A stretch of DNA of 64,000 nt from Bursaphelenchus xylophilus (Eukaryota > Nematoda > Chromadorea > Rhabditida > Aphelenchoididae). A program made the translations under genes and the position numbers. Below, one piece after another: positions 1-10,319 of this stretch (positions within the stretch are counted from its first letter, which is position 1; each line of letters begins with the position of its first letter). The DNA lies in the NCBI GenBank assembly GCA_904066235.2, contig CAJFCV020000006.1, positions 4,216,001 through 4,280,000 of the forward strand. Direction: 5' to 3'. The notes under the pieces are model-generated. The model worked only from the letters and a program-made list of their open reading frames with translations. It made no database searches and was not told the DNA's origin.

Positions 1-785
1 TGTCTCAACTCAAAAACTCTCGTGGGTCTCGACCTTTGCTTCCCCCTGTTTCCCTTGCTCCATTTCCCGAACTTTTTTCGCTTTTTTCGATTCCCTAAAA
101 ATTTTTGTTTGAATCAGCCGCAAAAACGGTCATTTCGCGGTCGATCCGTCGCCTTTGAGCCGTAAACAGAGTTATTTGAATAATTGGGGCGCGTGATGAT
201 CGCGTTGAAAGGGTCAGTGGGAATGTGGAAGGCGGGAAAAAATGGAGATTGCTGATTGTGGGAAAAACTGAAAATTTGTGTGGCAAATTTGATAACAATT
301 CTGTAGTTGTATGGGTCGTATAAATACATATAACCACCAAATTTTACCCAGCTCCCTGTGAGGTGACAGAGAGCGCACAAGGTCTTTAAATCAAGCCACA
401 AAATGATGACCAATTTGAACCGTCAAAACAGCAAGTCTTTTTTTCAATTGCACCTTGCTGTAGCATAAAAATTTGACAGTAAAGATGCCCGAGGCTCAAC
501 TCTCGGTTTCCCATAAAATTTTGCCTATTTCTTGCACATTGGTCACACATCAATTACGAAAGATTTTAACTCACGTTTTGCAAGCGCTGTCAAAATTTTC
601 AACGATCATTGCAAGTGAGAGACTATAGAAAACAAGGAGACTCGACACAGAGAAAAGTTGATCAAAGAATTTATCAATGATTTTATTGTCAAAAACACTA
701 CCAAATAATTCGAATCGGATGTTATTATACATATATACAGGCCTCATTGAGGAGATCACAAAAAAGTTACAAAAATTTAACAAAA
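1..785. other. intergenic, 3' flank of MFSD8-like gene 1
   Basis: No convincing gene is visible. Open frames here (for example minus 114-413) lack splice support and look like chance. On the minus strand an AATAAA-type polyadenylation signal lies at 682-687, about 100 bp past the stop of the neighbouring transporter gene, and is the likely end of that transcript. Confidence 0.5.
682..687 (-). terminator. polyadenylation signal for MFSD8-like gene 1
   Basis: The plus strand reads tttatt (AATAAA on minus), about 100 nt downstream of the stop codon at 786-788. It is the nearest canonical signal seen. Confidence 0.4.
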
Positions 786-3199
786 CTAAAACTTGAGTCG
801 ATCTTTTTTAACGTTGTCTTCATCACTATCAGTATCAACAAAAACTGAGTCTTCCACTTTCTCGGGGATTACCAAAGGTACCATTCGATTATGGAAAACG
901 AGCCATGCGGCGATCACAAAAGCCACCACAGCAATCGACATTATCCATGGGATCTGAGGTCCATATTTGGTGTAAGCCTGACTGGCCAGGATGGGCCCGA
1001 CTAATCTGGCGGCACTTCCGCACATTTGAAGGATCCCTTGCTGGGTACCCTAAAGTTGACGTTTGTAGAGACCGAACAATTGTTACAGTCCTATTTTGGC
1101 ACTTACAATTCTTCTCGGCCCGAGAATCTTTGAGAACAAAGTGTTCAAAGTGATGTTGATATTTGGCTGGCAAAACCCAACAAAGATTACAGTTGTAATG
1201 TAAAAGAGATATTCGTCGACTCGCGGCACGCTTTCACACCAATCAAAGCGATCGCTGTTGCAACCAGTCAGCTCGGTTCCATTGTCTTGAGCAAGGTCGT
1301 ACTCTGAAAAGTTCCTCATGGACATGTGTCAATTTATAGGGACATATAGAGATAATGGTGATAAGGCTTTGATGTTTTAGTTTAACTGGTGACTTTAGCG
1401 GCTAAAAATGTGGCAAAGAAGCTCAGACTGGAGTCGGAATTGAGCCTTCTGGTCGAGAAAAAGAATGTTCCGGTTAAGTTGCAATGGTTTTTTTGAATTC
1501 TTCCTATAGGTACAACAGGTTCTTCTTTACGAATAAACTGCTTATCAGGTATTCAACCGTGCGTTATAGAAGAGATTCGTTTAACAGATGTTAAACAATG
1601 GAGGTCAATTTTTTGCCAAATTCAACCCTTGGTTACTTCAGAATCGCTCTCCATATACGGGTTTTATTTTGCAGGCGTTCGTTGTACAGTGACTTCGCTG
1701 TACATGTCTAATGTCGACTTACCTTGCTGAGAATACGTTTCCGGACGTCCTGGCAAAAATGGCCATGCATAGGTTACAAAGTGGAAGATCAACAGCCCGA
1801 AGAAGGCGATTATCACTTGACGACGCAGGTTCATGCTGAAAAAAACCCCATTTTAATATCCTTACTTAAATCTAGCAAATTTTAGATTTAAAAAAGAGCT
1901 GTATATTTATGACTTACTACCGATCCAATTTGAAGACAACAAACGCGATGTACAACACCAACGCAACTGCTGTTGACGCAGCATGAACAACACCGAGAAC
2001 TTGAACCACTCTCAGTCTAGTGTATCCAAAAATGGTCTGACCCATTGGTGCATTTAACCTGCGGTACTACAATTTCGATATTTAAATGCTTACGTTTCCA
2101 AATTGACAAAGGTAAAACGCTGTGCGAAGATTGTACAGTAACATACAAAAACAGCGATCATATCGAAGGGCGGTAATCGATTTTGGTCCATCGATTTCTC
2201 CTCTTTTGTTTTCTAAAATACGAAAAGAATGCGTTGAAGAGGCCAATGATTAGATTAAGAGTAAATTTTATTACCTTTTCCAGTTGAGATTTATCAATTC
2301 CTGCGTATTTTTCTTCGAATAAACCGAGAAGAAAGAATAGTGCCAAAAAATTCATTGCCACGGCGGAGTAAGCAGCCGAAGTGTACATATTAAATTTCAT
2401 TCGACCGAACATGGGAATTCCAGGGTACCCAATCATCGTGAAGAGAAGTTGGAGAACTAAAAAATGTAAAAAATACATCATTGCATAGAGAAATCTTCCG
2501 AAAAAGCTCTTCCATTACTTACAAAAAAAATCCTAGTTCTCTCACCTGGTCCAGTCGTCTGTCCCAGAGTAATGCCTCCGGTCAGAAAAGCAAAGGCTCT
2601 TCCGCGATCTTGCTGTGTGCTCGCCATGGCCACATAACTCTTCAGCACACTCACATTTCCCGAGCCAATGCCCACAATCAACCTGGCGAATATTACGAGA
2701 TATCTAGCATTATGAGGGAGAATTTCGGCCAGAACATAGGTAAAATTCCCAATCATAGACAAGATTAGACATGTTACTAACGGCGCTTTGACCCCTCTAG
2801 ATTTGGTGCTCCAATAGCCAAAAAGAGGAGAGGAAATTAGCTGGCCAATGGAGTATATGGCAATTACCGCACCGTAGAATTCTTCGGTGGAGTCACGGTC
2901 AACCTGAAAGTGAAAATAAAACTTGATTTTCGTCACTTTACCACTTGCAAATACGGCCAAGTTGAGCTAAAATACAATGTAAATTGAACGGCCTGACAAA
3001 ATCCCAGGCCTCCGGCGATGATCACTGATCTCCATGGTGTTTTGTCAACAAGTCTATCGGATATGGACGTTACACTTTGAGCATCAATCTCTGTCTTCTT
3101 CGCATTTATGATCTCACTCACACCATCTTCGTCAAGACTCGGATTGCGGAAGGTTTCTAGGTCCTTTTTTTGATGATCTGTTGGGTTTCGTGGGGACAT
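786..3199 (-). CDS. MFSD8/CLN7-like MFS transporter, copy 1 (543 aa, 8 exons)
   Basis: Predicted 12-TM major facilitator protein. Exons (5' to 3'): 2942-3199, 2546-2903, 2275-2456, 2094-2212, 1918-2058, 1723-1835, 1107-1303, 786-1049; all junctions are GT-AG and keep frame. The ATG at 3199 directly follows TTTTCAG, a likely spliced-leader acceptor. Signatures shared with the MFSD8 family are TPWRS (W56) before TM1, STWPYLQV at the end of TM1, a motif-A-like loop FGYWSTKSRG, ARLIVGIGSGNVSVLKSYV in TM4, STQQDRGRAFAF, and NMYT before TM6. An N-glycosylation site NGT (398-400) lies in the TM9-TM10 loop. MFSD8 in animals is an endolysosomal membrane protein; the substrate here is inferred unknown. 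The intron between exons 4 and 5 is only 35 nt and that between exons 1 and 2 is 38 nt. It is the most diverged of the three copies and has a shorter N-terminal tail and a longer acidic C-tail. Confidence 0.88.
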
Positions 3200-4132
3200 C
3201 TGAAAATCTAATATTAGAGGGCTATGTATTCTGCTGATTTCATGGTAAACCAAAGGGCATAATATTATAAAAATTGAGGTGATAATAAAAAACAGGTCTG
3301 TTTTGAATAAATTCGAATGATAAAGTTTGCTGATCCATGTTGAAAACAGGAAATTTCCAGGTTTGAAAAGTATCCATAACTAAAACAACGTCCTAAAGGG
3401 AGAAATTCAATTTTCTAGAATTTGGCATGATTTTGATTTGGCTTTTCTAACAGATATTGAACTTTTCAACAAAGCCTTTGCAGAGTTATATACACACAAA
3501 TGAGAATGTGTAATTGAGATTTTAGCGGAAGTTGGCAAAGCATTTTGCTCGACATAATAATTTCAGGTCTGTGGCATCGAAGAAATACAATATCTTCATA
3601 AAAAGTAACTCGTTCCTAACAATAAGGAGAATTTTAAATGATACGGCCAAACAAGTTTTGTCTGGCAGACTCTCTACAATTTGCGTACTTTATCAGAAAA
3701 GGACAGCGTTTGCCTGCTGCGGGTTAAAATAAACAAGACATATACGATAAGAGCTAACACAATGATGACCACAGAAACATATAACCTCAACCTTGCTTTC
3801 GTCAACTATAGTAAAACATAAAGGACTTTTAAAGCGGCTGACTCAACTGATTTCACGAGGCCTACCTGATTTCCGCGACGACATCACCAGCTCATGAATA
3901 ATTTTGAATCAAATTTGCCTAATCCCTCATTGATTTACAGGAAATTTGCGTAGTCAGGGTTCGGAAAGTATAGTCAAGTGACGGCAGAGAAGATCAACAC
4001 ACACTTGTGTGTCTTAGTTTGGAAGTTTGGGTGTTCTATTGCTCTTCAATCTGCATAAAACACGCTGCAAACTTTTGTGAAAAAAGGTTCATCATGTCAA
4101 TTTATTGCTCGTTAATTTTTTGTTTACAGTTG
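3200..4132. promoter_or_regulatory. spacer between MFSD8-like genes 2 and 1
   Basis: This is a 933-bp stretch with no supported gene. It should hold the promoter of copy 1 (minus) and the 3' end of copy 2. A TTTTCAG acceptor abuts the copy 1 start. A TGATAA (WGATAR-type) motif is present on minus at 3690-3695. The spacing is far larger than the roughly 100 bp usual in nematode operons, so the genes are probably transcribed separately. Confidence 0.4.
4101..4106 (-). terminator. polyadenylation signal for MFSD8-like gene 2
   Basis: AATAAA on the minus strand, 27 nt past the stop codon at 4133-4135. Confidence 0.55.
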
Positions 4133-6871
4133 TCAATCAGTCTTAAGATTATTCTCTTCTTTTTCGTCATCCTTTCGAATCTCCAAAGGCACCATTCGAT
4201 CGTAAAATACGGCCCACATGGCGACAACAGCGGCAAGAACAGTTATGTCCATGATCCACGGGACTTGCGGGCCATACATTGTGTAAAGTTGACTGGCCAG
4301 GATTGGCCCAATTAGGCGAGAGGCGCAGCCGGACATTTGAAGAATCCCTTGTTGGGTACCCTAAAGAAGTATTTATGCATATTTGATGCATAATTTAGAT
4401 GAGAAATACTGGAAAAAAATCAATTTGATCTTGGAGTTTTCTCATATGTACTTGAGACTTTTTTCGTCCGCAATTTAGCTAATTGCTTTTGTTGGTAGAA
4501 GGGAAGCTCTAGTTTCTACTTATTCGCCATGAAGTAGGCAATGCTCCGCGGAGCTCCGCCTAAAAGTTATCCGTTTCCGCACGGTATTCCAAAAGGAATG
4601 GCCGAAAAACGTTCTTTTCTTTGGCTGCTCTCTTCGTTATGCCTACTCTCTCATCTTCAAGGATCCTAGAATTTTTACAATTCGCCTGCAAACCGCAAGA
4701 ATTACTATGGATTTTTAGGTAGCGCAGTATAAAAGCGTATCAAAAATCGAAGAAAAATCAACAGTTTACGTCTCAAACCAAACAATTTCCTAGTTAGAGT
4801 CCAAGATAAACTTGACTTACGATCCTTCTCGGTCCCAAAATTTTGGAGAACAATGTGTTTAACGTCAAATTGACGTTTGGTTGACAGAATCCGACAAACA
4901 AAACCCATGTAATGTAATAGAGGTATGGATTTAGGATCGGGGTTTTGTCACACCAATTAAATCGATCGGTGTTGCAGCCAGTCAACTCGGTCCCATTCGC
5001 TTCGGCAAGATTGTATTCTGAAAGTTTTTTTGGCAAGTCGGTACGCCTTACCTTTCTGCGAATACTTGTCCAATCCAGTTGGGTAGAATGGCCAGGAAAA
5101 CGTGATCAGATGGAAGACGACCAATCCAACGAACGCACAGACAATTTGGCGTCGAAGATTCATACTGAAACCAACTTTATCAGTGTGTGTTTTGCTTACT
5201 ATCGATCCAGCTTGAAAACTACAATGCAGACATATAACGCCAATGCGATGAAAGTTGTAGCGGAATGGGTGAGCCCGAGGATTCGGACAACTTCTAACCT
5301 TGTAAAACTGAAGACTGTCATTCCCATCGGAGAGTTGAGTCTGAAATTCAGTGAAAAGCATTATACAGGTACTACATCAAGGTCACTCTACTACATACAA
5401 CTGTAAATATTTGATTTTTCACAAGGTAATTTGCTGTGCGAAAATAGATTATACAATTGATACTCTCTTGGCTGCAGGTATCTTTCATTATCTCATTGTC
5501 AGTTTGCAAAGCGCGAGCTAGAAGCTCCAGGAATTGGCTATTGCCCTATACGTGTGTACAAAGTTTAAGGAAAATCTGGGAGCCGCATTTAGTCGTTCCC
5601 TGTGAGCACTGTATAACATAGAGTCTCTTTGACTTACGCTTCCAAATTAACAAAAGTAAATCGATGGGCGAACATTGTGCAATAACACACAAAGACTGCT
5701 ATCATATCGTATGGAGGTAACTGATTATTACCTGACTTCTCGCCTTTAGACGTCTAGAAAAAGTAAATTATAATGTTGTTTTACACACACCGCTTACATT
5801 TTCCAGCACCGATTTGTCGATTCCAGCATATTTCTCAACAAAGAAATATATCAATAAAAACAGACCGAGCAAATTCATTCCGACTGCTGAATACGCCGCT
5901 GCCGTATACATGTCCAATTGCATGCCAAAGAGAAGTTTGTAGCCTGGATAGCCAATTAGTGATAGGAGCAGTTGGATCGCTGAAATTGGGGTTCACAATA
6001 GAAATATTGGTAAAATACGTAAAGTCATACATACATGCAGGACATAACAATAAAAATATTATTTTTCTTACCTGGCCCCGTTGTCTGTCCCAGTGACAGT
6101 CCAGCCGTCAAAAAAGCGAAGGCTCTCCCTCGGTCCTGCTGTGTGCTGGCCATGGCTGCATAGCTCTTTAGAACACTCACATTGCCAGATCCAAGGCCTG
6201 TGATGAAACGAGCCGCCAGCACCACAAACCTCGCATTCTTTGGAATCAATTCTGCAGTGACATAGAAAAAGTTGCCAAAGATGGACAACGCAAGACAAGT
6301 CGTCATCGGTCCTCTGACACTGCCAGAGCGAGAACTCCAATATCCGAACAAAGGGGAGGCAATGAATTGGCCTACGGAGTAGGCGGCAATTACTGCTCCG
6401 TAAAAGGTTTCGGTTGATTCGCTGTCTACCTGAAGGTTTTTTTTAAAAAGTTTGTTATACAGAGAGTTTACTGTAACGCAATTGTTTTGCCACTGTAACT
6501 TCCTCTTTTCTAAACTATTGTAAAAAACAGCTCTCTCTACAATTACCGTAGTATATTCAAAAACTCACCACTTGCAAATACGGCCATGTTGAGCTAAAAT
6601 ACAACGTAAATTGCGCGGCTTGGCAGAACCCCAGCATTGATGTGATCACAATCGATCTCCATGGAGTCTCATCCACAACCGTTGCCCCATTCGAATTGAT
6701 ACTTTTCTTTTCCCCTTCTGAATCCGAAATTTCATCGTCATCTGAACTAATGGGGTCTACGTTTTCATCACAAGATTTCTTGGGCAGATTAACGTTTTGA
6801 AAACAAGGTGGACCGCCAAGGCCTTCTTTATTAGAACGGCTTCTGCTTTCTACAGAATTGAGAGGTGCCAT
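4133..6871 (-). CDS. MFSD8/CLN7-like MFS transporter, copy 2 (545 aa, 8 exons)
   Basis: Exons: 6569-6871, 6072-6429, 5798-5979, 5638-5753, 5200-5340, 5052-5164, 4821-5017, 4133-4360, all GT-AG. The exon phases match copies 1 and 3 exactly. The predicted protein has 12 TM segments and the same family marks: TPWRSI at W71, WPYLQV, FGYWSSRSGS, MASTQQDRGRAFAFL, NPYLYYI in TM10, and NGT at 412-414 in the TM9-TM10 loop. The cytosolic N-tail (1-68) is rich in acidic and Ser residues (SSDDDEISDSEGE), resembling casein-kinase-type sites. Two introns are minimal: 34 nt (5018-5051) and 35 nt (5165-5199). The last intron is longest (460 nt). The ATG lies 6 nt after a TTTTTAG acceptor, which suggests trans-splicing. 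The role is inferred as endolysosomal solute transport; the substrate cannot be read from sequence. Confidence 0.88.
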
Positions 6872-7356
6872 AACGTTCTAAAAAGACAAATGTAAAAAAT
6901 GCTTTTTGCAGCCGCAAAAAGGAATACAAACTTTTTCACAAAGCGCTATCGAAAATATTGCAAAGTTCTGCATGCGTTTGACCTCATGAATAACTGACGA
7001 GTTAAATTTGAAATGATAGATTTTTGGGTGGGATTAAGCACACAAACCTGGGGAACGGGACAAACTTTTACACCTGACTCTTTTAAAGAATGATATGATT
7101 TGAATAATACAGTTGTGTCTTGTGCACAGATTAACGGCCTGGTTATTCAATGGGCAAATTTGGAACTTTTAAATTATTCCTTGTAAGAATCACCACTTTT
7201 CACTCAAAATTTGTGAGTGGTATGGATGGAGAGCTAATGCTTCACTTGTCAACAACAACATATTTTTGACATGCTTATCTTACAATTTATCTTTTTCATA
7301 TATTATATTATGTACATCGTTTATCGTTTGTCACAATTTTTATACCAAAAAATAAG
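6872..7356. promoter_or_regulatory. spacer between MFSD8-like genes 3 and 2
   Basis: A 485-bp AT-rich stretch without a supported ORF. It presumably holds the copy 2 promoter and the copy 3 3'UTR. No clear core element was recognised. Confidence 0.3.
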
Positions 7357-9578
7357 TTATGCCTTTTCTTCTTTCTCCTCTTCTTCCGGTATTACCAACG
7401 GCACCATTCTTCCGTAAAACACGAACCATGTAGTAATAACAGCCCCAAGCGCTGTCATTGTCATCAACCATGGGACTTGCGGCCCGAACGCCGTATAAAG
7501 TTGACTAGCCAGAATTGGTCCGGCTAGCCGCGCCGTGCATCCGGACATCTGAAGGATCCCTTGTTGGGTGCCCTAAATTATACGATAACTATTATTTGAA
7601 GTTATAAAATTGCTTACAATTCGTCTTGGTCCAAGAATCTTTGAGAACAATGTGTTCAGCGTCACATTGATATTGGGCTGGCAAAATCCGACAAAGATTA
7701 TCCATGCAATGTAATAGAGATACGGATTAATGACTGGTGTCCGATCACACCAATCAAACCGGTCAGTGTTGCAGCCGGTGAGCTCGGTGCCATTCGCTTC
7801 AGCAAGGTCGTACTCTGAAATATTAAGTTGTCAATCCCTTCGATAAGTAAGTATGTTGACTCTAGCGTTGCAGAGGAAAATGCCTCACCTTCTTGAGTAT
7901 ACTTATTCAATCCAGACGGGAGAAATGGCCAAGCAAACGTTATCATGTGGAAGACTAGTAGGCCGATGAACGCGCAAACAATTTGACGGCGTAGATTCAT
8001 ACTGAAAAAGGTATAGTAATGACAGCAATGAGCGAGGCATGGTGTTCAGATTCTTCGAATTTTGGCTGTACGCTTTTTCATTTTGGATGTATGCTTTATC
8101 TGAGCCGCAGTCAATTCCTAGACCCTACCTCGCTTACTATGGCCACAGCTAAAGAATGCATCCTGAACAGCTCTTATTTGCATTTGCCTTTCTAATCTTT
8201 AAGAACATACAATCGATCCAGCTTGAAGACCATAATACAAACATATAGCGTAAGTGCAACACCAGTTGTAGCAGTATGAGTGATTCCGAGGACACGGACA
8301 ACTTCTATCTTCGTAAAGCCGAATATTGTCATTCCCATTGGAGAGTTTAGCCTGGAATTGGAATTGTATTACTGAGTAGTAACTATAGAGAAATCTTACG
8401 CTGACAGATTGACAAAAGTAAATCGTTGAGCGCAGACGGTGCAATAACAGACAAACACGGCGAGCATGTCAAAAGGTGGCAACTTCTTTTGATCGACGTT
8501 CTTATCTCTCTTTGATTTCTGAAAGGCAAAATAGTAAGATGACTGCTAACTTGTGAAAAGTTGTAAAATACGGTGAGCTTAAGTTAAGAGTGGCGTCTTG
8601 CCTTTTCAAGCTGCGATTTATCGACGCCGGCATATTTTTCAACGAAAAGATACATCAAGAAAAACAAGCCAAGGAAATTTATAAACACTGCTGAGTAAGA
8701 AGCAGCTGTATACATGTCCAAACGAAGAGTTCCAAATATTTCATAGCCTGGACGACCAATCAGCGAGAGGAGGAGTTGGATGACTAAAAACGGTTCGTTA
8801 ATCATACCTCGCAATGTGAGGAATATAAATAGATTGTCTTGAACCCTGTCTATTTACCAGGTCCAGTTGTCTGTCCCAGCGACAGTCCTGCCGTCAGGAA
8901 TGTAAAGGCCCTTCCCCGATCTTGCTGTGTGCTGGCCATGGCTACATAACTCTTTAGGACACTCATATTGCCAGAACCGAGTCCCATAATAAACCGAGCC
9001 GCCAAAACAACGAATCGCGCGTTTTGCGGTATCAATTCAGGCACTGTGTAAAGGAAATTTCCAAACATGGATAGAATTAGACATGCTGCCAAAGGGCCTT
9101 TTACACTTCTCGCTTTCGTACTCCAGTAGCCAAACAAAGGGGCGCCAACAAGCTGGCCGATTGAATAAACCGCAATGACAAGTCCGTAGAAGGTTTCTGT
9201 TGATTTATTGTCTACCTGGAATGAGGTTAGCGTTAGAAGATAGTTAAAAAACGTCAACTCTAATTTCCAACTTACCACCAACAAATACGGCCAAGTGGAG
9301 CTGTAGTACAAGGTCATTTGCATGGCCTGGCAGAAGCCCAGCATTGCTGTGATCACAATTGATCTCCATGGAGTTTCTTCCACGATTCGAGACTCCTCTG
9401 GCGCTACACTGATCTTTTCTGTCTCTGAGTCTGAGAGATCGTCGTTGTCATATTCGAAAAATTGAGGTGCTTTCTTTTCTTCGAGATCGAGTTGATTGGA
9501 ATTTTGAACTTTTACTTTCTCCTTTTCTTCTGCGCTGATGTCCGTTTTGCTCGGCTTAACACACACTGGATGGTCCAT
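7357..9578 (-). CDS. MFSD8/CLN7-like MFS transporter, copy 3 (542 aa, 8 exons)
   Basis: Exons: 9276-9578, 8858-9215, 8602-8783, 8400-8518, 8211-8351, 7889-8001, 7618-7814, 7357-7572. Seven exon ends are consensus; the donor after 8602 is GC (AAAAG|GCAAGA), a GC-AG intron placed by homology to the other two copies. The start was set at 9578 rather than the longer in-frame ATG at 9647, because TTTTTTTCAG lies between them and the paralogs have the same tail length. Marks: TPWRSI (W71), STWPYLLV, FGYWSTKARS, RFIMGLGSGNMSVLKSYV, STQQDRGRAF, NGT at 413-415. The N-tail is charged. It resembles copy 2 more than copy 1 by eye, so copies 2 and 3 are probably the younger pair. It lies 383 bp from a plus-strand ORF at 9962, possibly with a shared divergent promoter. 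Confidence 0.87.
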
Positions 9579-9961
9579 TATGACAATGTTTTTGCTGAAA
9601 AAAACCTTTATAAAGTCAACGTGAGATGAGGAGAGTCGATCAGACAAGAAACGACCTTTTTGGCGATCTTTTTTTTACCCTGTCTGTAATTTCGAAAAAA
9701 CTTTCAATGTTTCAACAACAAATCACAAGCAAATTTTAAAGACTAATTCCTCCAAAAAAAGCATACATACTTTCCCCCAAAAAAACACTTGGCTCATACC
9801 CGGCCAACAAAAGAATTTCCTTCAAAATAACGAGAGAACTTTTCTAATCCCCCCTTTACATAATATGGCTAAACAAACATGGCCATAGACTACAACCTTC
9901 ATGCAGTAGTTCAAAAAATCGTTGATCAATGCTTTAACCTCACGCAGTTTTAAGCGTCGGC
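9579..9961. promoter_or_regulatory. divergent spacer between MFSD8-like gene 3 and ORF at 9962
   Basis: A 383-bp stretch between a minus-strand start (9578) and a plus-strand start (9962). It is AT-rich with homopolymer runs. A TTTTTTTCAG acceptor on the minus strand lies just before the copy 3 ATG. No convincing TATA element was found. Confidence 0.35.
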
Positions 9962-10312
9962 ATGAGTGCTGCAGACATTCAAAAAATATTCAAATTAGTT
10001 GAAAAAAAGCCGGAATACGACTTTTTGGAAAATGAAATTGAGAAAGGAGGCAAGGTGGATGTAGTTTGTATCCTGAAATTGTTGTTCTTCAATGAATACT
10101 TTCCTTCAATGTTCGAAAAAATGTCGTTCTACTTTATGTCGGAGAGCACTGAGTGTTCAGAAAATAACTACTTGGAATTTGTCTTTGAGGTTTTGTCACT
10201 GGTGTCTAGTATAACATCAGATTGTTTGCTCTGGTACGAGCGCAGTTTGATTCCAAAAAAGGCGAAACTTGCAGTATTAAAATTGCATTCAGTTTTGTTT
10301 CGAATGGTATAG
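9962..10312 (+). CDS. hypothetical protein whose 3' third is the first satellite monomer (116 aa)
   Basis: A single open frame from ATG 9962 to TAG at 10310-10312. I do not recognise the family. Residues 1-78 are unique to this ORF, with mixed charged and hydrophobic helical-looking sequence (MSAADIQKIFKLVEKKPEYD start) and no signal peptide. From about residue 79 (LVSSITSDCLLWYERSLIPK) to the stop, the DNA is the first, most diverged unit of the 160-bp satellite that follows for 40 kb. Either a host exon seeded the satellite, or the satellite invaded and now supplies the C-terminus and stop codon. The composition of the unique part looks coding, but no intron or paralog backs it up. It could also be the 5' part of a longer gene split by the array. 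Confidence 0.4.
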   Translation: MSAADIQKIFKLVEKKPEYDFLENEIEKGGKVDVVCILKLLFFNEYFPSMFEKMSFYFMSESTECSENNYLEFVFEVLSLVSSITSDCLLWYERSLIPKKAKLAVLKLHSVLFRMV

Positions 10313-10319
10313 GTCGCGT

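Noticed and set aside
9579..9647. Longer N-terminus of transporter copy 3 (ATG 9647)
   Set aside because: A TTTTTTTCAG acceptor lies between that ATG and the one at 9578, and the paralogs have first exons matching the shorter start.
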